DNA of 64,000 nucleotides from Desulforhabdus amnigena. GTDB taxonomy: Bacteria; Desulfobacterota; Syntrophobacteria; Syntrophobacterales; Syntrophobacteraceae. Positions 18,034 through 26,074 of this stretch are shown piece after piece. Under the pieces are notes generated by a model. It was given only the letters and a program-made list of their open reading frames with translations, had not been told where the DNA came from and made no database searches. Location of the stretch: contig NZ_BSDR01000001.1 of NCBI RefSeq assembly GCF_027925305.1, positions 3,437,001 to 3,501,000 of the forward strand, read 5' to 3'. The stretch's first letter is position 1. Every line of letters begins with the position of its first letter. Made by a program: the position numbers and the translations under genes.

Positions 18034-18067
18034 GAACCGTACGTGACAGTTTCCCGTCATACGGCTC
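18034..18067 (-). ncRNA. Group II intron domain V hairpin
   Basis: A 34-nucleotide hairpin beginning GAGCCGTATG, with a GAAA loop, and ending ACGTACGGTTC. It contains the AGC catalytic triad near its 5' end and has the length and bulge expected of domain V. It lies about 50 bases after the end of the intron protein gene, as usual. Confidence 0.85.
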
Positions 18068-18116
18068 AAGCATCTCAAAAGGCAGCCCTTGTGGGGCGGC
18101 CCGGCTATGTTACCTC

Positions 18117-19605
18117 CTAAGCCGAAGCCATCGCCCGCAATTCCCGGGCTGACATGGCCGGCAGCAGCTTGCTATCCTTCTTGTTCCGTCGACGCCAGAA
18201 GTAGGCAGCGTACTCGGGAAGATAAGGATTAGCATCCGCTTTGATCTTCATAGATCTCCGAATACCCATAGCGCTCACTCGCATGACCCGGTAGAGTTTC
18301 TTTGCGGTCTTGGCCAGAACGGCGAATACATTCTTTTCGGCGGCCGACCAGTATTGCTTGATCAGCCATTGCGCGGACTTCCCTGAATGCCGTCGGCGTA
18401 CCATGCGCCAGAGTTGTTCATGAACATACGTGTCGATACGACTGAAGGCTTCCGACGCCACCACGTGGCGGTGGTAGTTGGCCCAACCCCGAAGCGTTGT
18501 ATTGAGCTTCTTGATCAAGGCCGGCATCGGCGCGCCGACGTGTTCACGGATCATTGTTCCCACCTTATGCATGAGGGCGTGAACTCCCTCAGTGGATGGC
18601 GTGATGTGCAGCACCCGGCCATGCTTTCGAAAGGTTTGCCCGAGGAACGTAAATCCGTCTTTTATGTGCGTGATCACGGTCTTCTCTGGTGAGAGCTCGA
18701 GGCCACACTCGGCAAGGAAGCCTTTAACCACCGGCTGGATGGCATCTTCCAGGATGCTTTTGGATTTTCCTGTGATGATGAAAAATCATCCGCGTAGCGG
18801 TCAAAGTTGGTACGGCACCTGCGGGGGACTGCACAGCGGACGGCTTCCTCAATCCGTCAAGCACCATATTCGAGATGGTGGGAGAAATGATCCCACCTTG
18901 GGGAACTCCCTTGCGTGTGGGATAGTGTATGCCGTTTTCCACGTATCCCGCCCTTAACCACTTATAAAGAACGGCTTTGTCCATGGGGATGTTCTTCAAC
19001 ATCCATTCAAAAGAGATGTTGTCGAAGCAGCCACGGATGTCTCCTTCGAGCACCCATGGAGCCGAATTAGGCTTCGAGAGCGCATTAAAGGCACAGGCTA
19101 CGGCATCGGCACACGATCTGCCTTCCCGAAAGCCGTAGGAGTTCTTGTCGGCTGTCGTTTCGGCTACGGGCGCCAGGCCCAGCTTATGAAGTGCTTGTTG
19201 CGCCCTGTCATACATGGTGGGAATCGATAGGGGCCGGAGTTTTCCGTTCTTCTTTTCGATATAAATCCTCCTCAAGGGCTGAGGATGATAGGCACGTCTG
19301 CGCAGGCTGCAAACAGCCCGCCATTTGGTTCGAGCGCCTTGCCACAGGACGCCGTCAACACCGGGGGTCTTGTTCCCCTTGTTGGAGGTCACTCGTTTTA
19401 CAGCCAGTAGCTTGGCGTTGAACGAATGGGTTAACAGATATTGTAGTGATCAAGCCTTATTCCATCTGTTTTCCTTCACAGCCTTTGCGATACGAACCTG
19501 CAACCTTCCGACTTCCCGCCGGGCTTCCTTCCAGTCAATGGAGCTCCACTTGTCGGCGTCATCTTTGAGTGCACCAGCCTTTTGAGCCGTCATTTGCTTT
19601 CTCAT
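18117..19605 (-). pseudogene. ltrA: Group II intron reverse transcriptase/maturase, disrupted
   Basis: The N-terminus (QMTAQKAGALKD, ARREVGRLQVRIAKAVKENR) is separated from the reverse transcriptase domain by an in-frame TGA near 19450, where the sequence continues LQYLLTHSFNAKLLAVKRV in the same frame. The RT core follows (NKGNKTPGVDGV, FREGRSCADAV, GVPQGGIISPTISN). About 18850 a base is lost, and at 18781-18785 the A run (Ts in the gene) has extra bases, so the catalytic RYADDF lies in a third frame. The maturase region resumes at KGFLAECGLELSPEKT and runs to the stop at 18117. Three lesions make it inactive. Confidence 0.88.
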
Positions 19606-20249
19606 CTTCAAAGGTTCTACCTGTTCTCTCGCAAAGAGACACCAGTTGGACGTCTGCACGCTCGTTCACCGGGGCTGAAGCCTGCCGGTTTTGGCGTTGA
19701 GCCATGTTTCATGCCCTATCTTTCGGCTTTCCCGAAAGCCTTCGCTTCTTCCAACCTCTTCCTCCCGCCTCTCCATCGGCATGCCTTGCGGTTTGCTTGC
19801 CTGGACTTGCTCCAGGCGAAGGACGGGGTTACCACGTTCCTCACAGTTGATCCTATGGATGACTTAGGTGTGCCCTCTACGCCGGAGGTCCAACGGTTCC
19901 GTGCAGGCAGTTAGGAGACCTGCATCCTGACCTCTTGCCGCAAACTCTGGGAAGCGGCCTTAGACCTGGTACCACTTCTTGTTAATCCTCGTAGGTCCGT
20001 AGCTCGTTGACGACGCTTGAGAGTATTCAATTACTTTCACCATATCACCCGACCCTAGCCCTTAACCGGGGAGGATTCCCGGAGGGGCTCGCCTGTCACC
20101 ATTTGAGCCCGATTCGGTACATTGTCCGCAGGGCTTCGCACCCCGTCATCAGCGCGACGGTAGCACGCCTGCGTAGGGTCCGGCAGGAACATGCCGGGTA
20201 CTCCAGGTAACTACCTGAGTACACTCAACTATGCGACATCGTGTCGCAC

Positions 20250-20266
20250 CATAACGCCGTTAGGGC
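20250..20266 (-). other. 5' remnant of the DUF6883-DUF4926 cassette attC
   Basis: Minus strand GCCCTAAC at 20266-20259, then GGCGTTATG up to the intron. The complement GTTAGGGC agrees in its last seven bases with the start of the DUF6883 cassette (TTAGGGC at 20979-20973), the match expected of a cassette's own attC. The other half of the site is not recognisable beyond the intron. Confidence 0.65.
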
Positions 20267-20335
20267 AGGGCGACCCCATGATAAGCCAAGGAAATCTAAA
20301 GCTAAAAAGACTACGGGGCATTCCCAGAACTGATT

Positions 20336-20566
20336 CTACGCAGCTCTGATCTCTCGAGCATGAAGGATCTCATTGGAATGCATTGGCCGAACGTCTTTTG
20401 AGTCCAGTGTAGCAACTGCCACTGTCTCGCCTTTACCGGTGACAAATTCAACCTCGAAGGCTACACTACCCTTGTAGCAGTGTACTACAACACCAATATC
20501 CCCACGGCTCAGTCCATACTCGGGGAGATCCCGGGTGAGTACCACAGTATCTAACTCTCTAATCAC
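20336..20566 (-). CDS. DUF4926 domain protein
   Basis: A 76-residue protein matching DUF4926: ELDTVVLTRDLPEYGLSRGD, then IGVVVHCYKGSVAFEVEFV. It looks like a small SH3-like beta barrel of the KOW type. Its start overlaps the end of the DUF6883 gene by eight bases, so the two are translationally coupled. Such paired small proteins in cassettes suggest a toxin-antitoxin-like or defence module, but no activity is known to me. Confidence 0.8.
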   Translation of the reverse strand: MIRELDTVVLTRDLPEYGLSRGDIGVVVHCYKGSVAFEVEFVTGKGETVAVATLDSKDVRPMHSNEILHAREIRAA

Positions 20567-20921
20567 TTTCTACTCCTCTATTCTCTTCCTCTCTCGGGTA
20601 TGCCGTGACGAAGCGGGAAATATCTTCTCCTGCTTCCACTATCCACACTGTACGCACTCGTGCTTTGATTCCGCCTGGTGTAGCCAACGCTCCATCTACA
20701 ACATACTTCCTTCCAAAAGGAGTGTCGATCATTTCAGTGACTTCGTAGGTGACAGCTATCGCTGTAAGGTCTTCCTTCAGTTGTGAGGCATTTCTCTCGC
20801 TATAACCCAACGCTCTGAAGTACCTGGCTTTGGCCTTACCCACTGGATGGCTCTCGGAGAGAAGATACTCAGTGATCTTCCTCTCTGGAACGATAGCTTC
20901 CCGATTCCTTGGTAGCTTCAT
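20559..20921 (-). CDS. DUF6883-like protein, partner of DUF4926
   Basis: A 120-residue protein: LPRNREAIVPERKITEYLLS, then SHPVGKAKARYFRALGYSE and TPFGRKYVVDGALATPGG. This fits the DUF6883 type, small proteins usually encoded next to DUF4926 or immunity-like genes. H/K-rich helix and beta strands with KYVVDG are the conserved parts. The start codon lies 58 bases inside the cassette boundary. It may be the effector of the pair; that is inference from gene order alone. Confidence 0.75.
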   Translation of the reverse strand: MKLPRNREAIVPERKITEYLLSESHPVGKAKARYFRALGYSERNASQLKEDLTAIAVTYEVTEMIDTPFGRKYVVDGALATPGGIKARVRTVWIVEAGEDISRFVTAYPREEENRGVESD

Positions 20922-20972
20922 GGTTCTTGATAATCTCTTTCTTGATATGCCACTGGATCGGCAGGATCTGGA

Positions 20973-21143
20973 GCCCTAATGGGGAGTTGAGCGGAACCCC
21001 TTGGCCACGAGGGCTGCAATTTATTGCAGGCCCGAGTGCCAAGGGGGGCGGAGCCGCCGAAGGCGGTTTCCGCTCGAACGTTGGTTCGAGACGCCGCAGG
21101 CGGCGAGAACCATCGTGAGAGTCGCGCAACTCCCCATTCGCGC
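20973..21143 (-). other. Long attC-like site of an ORF-less cassette
   Basis: A perfect 12-base inverted repeat (CAACTCCCCATT at 21127-21138, complement at 20978-20989) forms the base of a long foldback. The outer box reads GCGCGAAT and the inner box ATTAGGG; both deviate from the usual AAC/GTT at the matching position. Inside are nested hairpins (CTCGAACCAACGTTCGAG; CCGCCttcGGCGG; a large stem with TGCAATaaATTGCA). The cassette from 21161 to about 20980 is almost entirely this site and has no gene. Confidence 0.6.
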
Positions 21144-21155
21144 CGCCGGAGGCGG

Positions 21156-21226
21156 CGCGAACGCAAAGCTCACTGGCGGGGATGGAGCGCAGCGGAATCC
21201 CCGTCCAGTGCAGCGCCTTGTTATGC
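21156..21226 (-). other. attC site of the DUF262 cassette
   Basis: Minus strand: outer box GCATAAC (21226-21220). GCTgCACTGGaCGGGGAT pairs with ATCCCCGCCAGTGAGC, leaving g and a extrahelical. Inner box is GTTCGCG (21162-21156). The outer box with its preceding bases, GGCATAAC, is the exact complement of GTTATGCC, where the cassette begins at 22961. This is a textbook-like attC and sets the cassette at about 21162-22960. Confidence 0.9.
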
Positions 21227-21229
21227 CAT

Positions 21230-22921
21230 TTAGCATTTATCCATGAGCACTTTAATGATTTTCTCTTTTCGTTCTTGAATGAGACTTCTTGTCCAATTCA
21301 AGTTGTCCTTGGTCATTTCTTGAACCTCTCTTTGCTGTTCTGAATGTTTGTAACTTGCTCGTTTGTCTGCAAATGGCTTGTTGCCAACTGAGCAATTATG
21401 AGACTTAGAAATCAGCAAATAGTTTCCAAGACAGTTGATGTATTGATTTACAAACTCTTCGTCATAGGTGTCATAACCAGTTTCCGGGTTCTCTGTCTCG
21501 GGTGCAATATGCTCCAACTCTGGATTGATTATTTTATCAAATCTGGTTATTGAGTAACCACTTTTTCCTTGTGATTCAAGATGAGTCTCGTATTTCCAAA
21601 GCAAGAATTTAGCAATCGAGTGGTTAATTCCGCCTTGTAAGGCTCTTTCCAATGCCTGATTGTTCCAATATGCCCACCACCAAGAGTCAGAACCCACATT
21701 TTTCATCCATTCAATTTTGTCAATTATTGGCCTGATATCGGAATTGTCCTCTTTGAATTTTTGATAAACATCATTAAGTCTGGAAGTTATATCGGCTCTT
21801 GTTCCTATTAGTCTGTGTCTGATTACCAATGATTCAAGGCTTGAACAAAGCTGGGATAATTGTCTTTGTTGAAGTCCGAATTTGTAGGCCTTAATAATGA
21901 ATGGGATGGCAATAGCAATCCCACCAAGCGAAATTAACGAATGAATTTCAAGGTTTTCTTTCTCATCTTTACCGAAGAATGTCGTTAAATGCTCAAAGCT
22001 AACGGCAAGAGATTGGGTAAATAACTTGATAAATGAAATCGAATTTTCCCCTGAAAGCAGTTTATTTATTTTCTCAATTGCGTTTGATTCCCAAAGAGAG
22101 TTGAAATGCACTCTCAATGTGTAAACCAAAACGTCATCCTCATCAATATTGTATTCAATAGACGAAATTGATTTATAAATTTTCTCAAACCTTGACTTGA
22201 TTTCTTCGATTAAAGATTCCTTTTCATCCCCTCCGTAAAGATGAACAATGAACATAAATTGTGCTTTGATTATCTCCAAGTTTGAAGGCTTTTTGCCCCT
22301 ATTGTTTTGAAAAATAAACATCTGAATAGCTTCTGATTCATCTGTTACTGGATGTGTTGTGCAAGATGAACCTTGAACAGTTTCAAGCATTTTTAATAGA
22401 TATACCTCGTCTTTATCTGCAAGCTTTTGAGAAAAGAAATCAAATGCATCTACTATTCGTTTAGCTGATTCCGTTTCAAGCCCATTTTTATCTTTCTTGA
22501 TTTGGTCAATCACATAATCTTTGAAAAGCTGGTTGTCGTAACCAACAGTCGCAAAACGATAAGTTGATTTTCTTTTTATTAAATCCTCAAAAGATTCATC
22601 TTCGTCTTCTGACAATGGGCGAATAGCTTTCAGACGGAGAAAAAGAGCCGATAAAAAAATTGATATTGTTGTAAGACGTTGCTGGCCGTCAATTACTCCA
22701 AACTCATTTTCCGATTTTTCTTCAAAAAGGAAATGTCCGAAATAGAATTTAGATTTTGTTGAGCTTCGGTTGTAGTCCTCCAAGTCAGATAAAAAGGTGT
22801 TTACTTGTTTTGGCGCTTTGCTACTTTCAAATTCTGTATCCCAAGAGTAGGCACGTTGGTAAGCCGGCACAAAGATTCTGTTTCCTGCCAACATTTGTTT
22901 GATTGTTGTTGAAGCTTCCAT
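21230..22921 (-). CDS. DUF262-DUF1524 protein, GmrSD-like modification-dependent nuclease
   Basis: A 563-residue protein. The N-terminal DUF262 domain has the ParB-like signature FVPAYQRAYSWD (17-28) and DGQQRLTT (78-85). The C-terminal DUF1524 region has an HNH-type nuclease pattern: ELEHIAPETENP, then NCLGNYLLISKSHNCSVGNK and FADKRASY. GmrSD-type proteins use DUF262 for nucleotide hydrolysis and DUF1524 for cleaving modified phage DNA. Here both are in one chain. It is the first cassette next to attI, where expression from a cassette promoter would be highest. The gene is strongly AT-rich. Start 22921 is chosen for AAAGGAG upstream; 22963 is the longer alternative. Confidence 0.85.
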   Translation of the reverse strand: MEASTTIKQMLAGNRIFVPAYQRAYSWDTEFESSKAPKQVNTFLSDLEDYNRSSTKSKFYFGHFLFEEKSENEFGVIDGQQRLTTISIFLSALFLRLKAIRPLSEDEDESFEDLIKRKSTYRFATVGYDNQLFKDYVIDQIKKDKNGLETESAKRIVDAFDFFSQKLADKDEVYLLKMLETVQGSSCTTHPVTDESEAIQMFIFQNNRGKKPSNLEIIKAQFMFIVHLYGGDEKESLIEEIKSRFEKIYKSISSIEYNIDEDDVLVYTLRVHFNSLWESNAIEKINKLLSGENSISFIKLFTQSLAVSFEHLTTFFGKDEKENLEIHSLISLGGIAIAIPFIIKAYKFGLQQRQLSQLCSSLESLVIRHRLIGTRADITSRLNDVYQKFKEDNSDIRPIIDKIEWMKNVGSDSWWWAYWNNQALERALQGGINHSIAKFLLWKYETHLESQGKSGYSITRFDKIINPELEHIAPETENPETGYDTYDEEFVNQYINCLGNYLLISKSHNCSVGNKPFADKRASYKHSEQQREVQEMTKDNLNWTRSLIQERKEKIIKVLMDKC

Positions 22922-23601
22922 AACTTCATTTCTCCTTTGGATTGTGATTTGGGGGCATAACATGAATTAGACACCAAATATTGAATCAAAAAATTCCGAC
23001 AAATACACCAAATCAGGTGTCTAATCCGGGCACTGAATTTTTAACAGGTCGAAATTACAATGAATCCTAAAGCCGATTCCGGATTATACACCTTTTTATT
23101 TTTTCCTCCGAAAAACGGATTAGACACACAAGCAGCAATTCCCGGAGGAAAAAAGCTTAACCGGTTGAGTTTCTTGTATTTACTTACACAAAGTTTACGA
23201 AAGGCTTTGCTTATTTTCATAAGCAAATCAGTATATTAAACTATCCCCGGGAATTGCTGACACACAAGTGATTTGAGATCAATTACTTTGGCTGATCAAC
23301 ATGAAGGTCAATAGTTCACCCTGACACGGGTTTCCAGGACATGCAACAGACTCGGATTGTATCGAATACCTTTCTTGAAGCGATGGCATTATGTGTTCGT
23401 TTCTTCTTAATATTTCAAGATATTCAGAGGGTAAATCAACCGACGCGTTTTATTTTGTGTAGATTATTCATGATTCGTTTGCCGGTCAAGTATTTTCCGT
23501 GATCAGCCGATTATTTCTCACGGCATCATTCGGAGCCTCAAGGGCTATGTTGCACCACCGCGGTTTGCCAGGCAACAACCAGAACGCAAGAGCCAAACGA
23601 T
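22922..23601. promoter_or_regulatory. attI region and presumed cassette promoter
   Basis: The inner core box GTTATGC lies at 22961-22955 (minus strand) at the junction with the first cassette. To its right the motif ATTAGACAC recurs: 22967-22974 (forward), 23016-23025 (inverted) and 23119-23127 (forward), spacing suggestive of integrase-binding sites. Two further inverted repeats follow: TTCCTCCG at 23103 with its complement at 23143, and AGCAATTCCCGG at 23133 with its complement at 23247. A leftward cassette promoter and the integrase promoter should lie here, but I cannot place either with confidence. Confidence 0.6.
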
Positions 23602-24591
23602 ATGAACGAAAAGCCAAAGGAACCAAAGCTTCTTGACCGATTGCGCAATAAAATCCGGCTCAAGAATTACAGCATCCGCACTGAAAAGGCCTATGTGAAT
23701 TGGAATAAACGTTACATTCTTTTCCATAAGAAAAGACACCCCCGTGAAATGGGGGCGAGGGAGGTGGAGGAGTTTCTCACGCACCTGGCTGTTGAGAAGA
23801 ATGTTTCTGCCAGCACACAAAACCAGGCGCTCAGTGCAATCCTGTTCCTTTATAAAGAAGTGCTCGGCATTGAGCTTCCATGGCTGGAAAACGTCCAGCG
23901 GGCCAAGAGACCGGAGAGAATTCCTGTCGTCTTTACAAAAACCGAAGTCACTGCTCTGCTTGCCCGACTTGATGGTATCCATTGGCTCATGGGCAATATT
24001 CTTTACGGAGCAGGATTGCGACTCATGGAATGCGTGCGACTCCGCGTCAAGGATATTGACTTCGAATACGGCCAAATCGCTGTTCGTGAGGGAAAGGGTC
24101 AGAAGGACAGAATCACCATGCTCCCAAACAGCATAAGGACCGAGCTGCAGCGGCATCTCGACAGAGTCCGACTTATTCACGAAAGCGATCTAATAGATGG
24201 ATTCGGAGAGGTGTATCTCCCTTATGCACTGGAGAGAAAATATCCCGGCGCGGGGAAAGAGTGGGGCTGGCAGTATGTGTTTCCAGCCGGGAGCAGGTCG
24301 TTGGATCCGCGGAGCGGTAAAATCAGAAGGCACCACCTGGACGAGAAATTGCTCCAAAGGGCGGTCAAAAAAGCCATCCAAGCTGCGGGGATACACAAAC
24401 AGGGAAGCTGTCACACCCTAAGGCACAGCTTTGCCACGCATCTTCTTGAAGCAGGCTATGACATCCGCACTGTTCAGGAACTCCTGGGGCACAAAGACGT
24501 CAGCACCACCATGATTTACACGCATGTTTTGAACAGGGGCGGGAAGGGGGTCATCAGTCCCGCAGATATCCTGGCGCCAAGGCAGCGATAG
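23602..24591 (+). CDS. intI: Integron integrase IntI
   Basis: A 329-residue tyrosine recombinase, apparently intact. Catalytic residues: R140 ([13 protein letters not shown]), H271 and R274 ([18 protein letters not shown]), H297 ([10 protein letters not shown]) and the nucleophile Y306. The IntI-specific insertion is present at about 196-230 ([30 protein letters not shown]), separating it from XerC/XerD. It recombines attI and folded single-stranded attC sites. The gene faces away from the cassettes, the normal integron geometry. No strong ribosome-binding site is seen before the ATG. Confidence 0.95.
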   Translation: MNEKPKEPKLLDRLRNKIRLKNYSIRTEKAYVNWNKRYILFHKKRHPREMGAREVEEFLTHLAVEKNVSASTQNQALSAILFLYKEVLGIELPWLENVQRAKRPERIPVVFTKTEVTALLARLDGIHWLMGNILYGAGLRLMECVRLRVKDIDFEYGQIAVREGKGQKDRITMLPNSIRTELQRHLDRVRLIHESDLIDGFGEVYLPYALERKYPGAGKEWGWQYVFPAGSRSLDPRSGKIRRHHLDEKLLQRAVKKAIQAAGIHKQGSCHTLRHSFATHLLEAGYDIRTVQELLGHKDVSTTMIYTHVLNRGGKGVISPADILAPRQR

Positions 24592-24829
24592 AAATTTGGC
24601 AATGCCTCAAAATTCAAGCTGTTATACCTCCTTTGCAGTCAATGTTGACAAACCGCGAAGAACAGGGAAAGGTGACTCTTGCGCTGTTGTCTTGAATCTT
24701 ATAAAGTTTTTTAATAGATCGTAAGTACTTGACTGTTGATCGATAATTTTCATCGGCATATGAACCTTTGAAGTCGCCTGTCAAACCCTCTGCAAAAAGA
24801 ACAATTCCAAGGGAAGGTGAACAGGGAAA

Positions 24830-26017
24830 GTGTATCTCACCTCTTTTGCGCATCGCGAAGACTTGTTTCAGATTGCCGAACGCTGGTTCTGCGGGCGGCC
24901 CGAAAAGCGGGATGCTCTGCGCCTCACGGAAATTCTCATTTGCGACGGTTTTATTTTGGGCGAAACGCTGGACACTCTGGCGGTCTCCGCTCTCGCAGCC
25001 GTTCATGACAAGCCGTTTCACAAAAAACGCATCAACCTCAAGGGGGAACTGCGGGATGCCATTTGTGCCGGAAACGTCGAAATGACGCCGAGAGCCGAGG
25101 AATTGATTCGCCTCTACAGGAAAAATCCCGATTATTATTACAGGGAAACTCCCATCAATGGGGTCATGTGCCTCGATGAAAAGGAGCGGCTCCTGGGGCT
25201 TTACCGAATCAAGCGGCCACGCAGAATTGCTGAAAAGGCCAATCGCAAGATCGCTAACTGGATCTTTCGGCTGGTGCAGAACCGGGCGCAGGAGATGGCT
25301 CAAAATCGAGCCAGGGAGGCGGGGATACCTCTTGAGCACCTTGTGAGCCCTCAGGAGGTCATGAGGCGGGAATTCATGGATGCCGAAGCAGACATCGCGC
25401 GGGCCTTCAGTGAAGGTCTCATCCGGTTTGACAGGGATTCCATCACGTTGAACGATGTGGGCGGCATGAAGATCATCGCGACGCAGGAGAAATTGTCTCG
25501 CCTGGAATCGGCCCTGGCCGTAAATCCAAAAGTGAGGATCATCGAAAAAGAAACGTTTCACGGGCGCTACCAGGCCACCAACCTGCTCCTCGATGTACTT
25601 TGGGATGTGGACCGGGTGTGCAGAAGGTACGAGGAATCGAGGGGCTGGGAAAAATACCGGAACAGGGGGATTCCCGAGGATCGGTTGAAGAAGGAATTTC
25701 CTTCCTTCCTCCAGGGGGGGGACCCCACTGTATGCATCGAAGTCATTCTCTCCACTTATCCCGATATGGTGGAATCGGAACTGGGAAACTGCATTCACGA
25801 AAAAAGGATGATGGCTCAGAGGGAAAACTGGCTCTATAAGGGGAATATATCCATGAATGTGGAGTTCCTGCTGGAATACCTCTTTGCGGTGGGCTTCAGC
25901 CCCAGGGTGGACATCGACCGGATTCCCTTCAAGCTGTGGGGGCGCTATCTGCCGGATTCTCTTGCTTACCAGATTCGAAGGCTCTACGGCCTCAGCGGGT
26001 TGGATCTCTTTTATTAG
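24830..26017 (+). CDS. Unrecognised conserved-looking protein, 395 residues
   Basis: Probably begins at GTG 24830. No signal peptide or membrane segment. The middle (about 195-265) contains ITLNDVGGMKIIATQEKLSR, then a HGRYQATNLLLDVLWD segment, faintly like RelA/SpoT-type folds (a conserved D/GG-I-I strand then a later hydrophobic helix); this is only an impression. Charged helices rich in Arg and Glu surround it. It follows intI by about 240 bases but has the base composition of the host chromosome and is probably outside the integron. Codon usage and length argue it is a real gene. Confidence 0.7.
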   Translation: MYLTSFAHREDLFQIAERWFCGRPEKRDALRLTEILICDGFILGETLDTLAVSALAAVHDKPFHKKRINLKGELRDAICAGNVEMTPRAEELIRLYRKNPDYYYRETPINGVMCLDEKERLLGLYRIKRPRRIAEKANRKIANWIFRLVQNRAQEMAQNRAREAGIPLEHLVSPQEVMRREFMDAEADIARAFSEGLIRFDRDSITLNDVGGMKIIATQEKLSRLESALAVNPKVRIIEKETFHGRYQATNLLLDVLWDVDRVCRRYEESRGWEKYRNRGIPEDRLKKEFPSFLQGGDPTVCIEVILSTYPDMVESELGNCIHEKRMMAQRENWLYKGNISMNVEFLLEYLFAVGFSPRVDIDRIPFKLWGRYLPDSLAYQIRRLYGLSGLDLFY

Positions 26018-26074
26018 AAGCGAAAGTAGCCGTCTTTGCCGTGAGAGTCCGCCCTCTTAAAGAGTTGCAGGATT

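Larger units (their letters stand above)
17993..20249 (-). mobile_element. Group II intron, decayed, inserted after an attC core box
   Basis: On the minus strand the intron begins GTGCGAC at 20249, matching the group II 5' consensus, and ends near CCTACCCGAT at 17993 after a domain VI hairpin with GGGGCC/GGCCCC arms. Domain V is at 18034-18067. The encoded reverse transcriptase is broken three times. The 5' exon is ...GCCCTAACGGCGTTATG, so insertion occurred nine bases after an attC outer box. Group IIC-attC introns are known to target integron attC sites. The intron lies in the same orientation as the cassettes, and I cannot recognise the distal half of the attC in the 3' exon. Confidence 0.8.
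13122..24591. mobile_element. Sedentary chromosomal integron (intI, attI region, cassette array)
   Basis: The integrase gene (23602-24591) reads rightward; to its left lies an array whose genes read leftward and are each followed by an attC-like site in the same orientation. For three cassettes (DUF262, DUF6883-DUF4926, hicAB) the first bases of the cassette match the complement of the outer core box of its own attC, as expected from integrase-mediated insertion. The distal end is the attC at 13122. The array has been invaded by a group II intron and two nested insertion sequences, and at least one stretch (13800-17000) can no longer be parsed into cassettes. Cassette DNA, especially the DUF262 gene, is visibly more AT-rich than the flanking chromosome. 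Confidence 0.85.
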
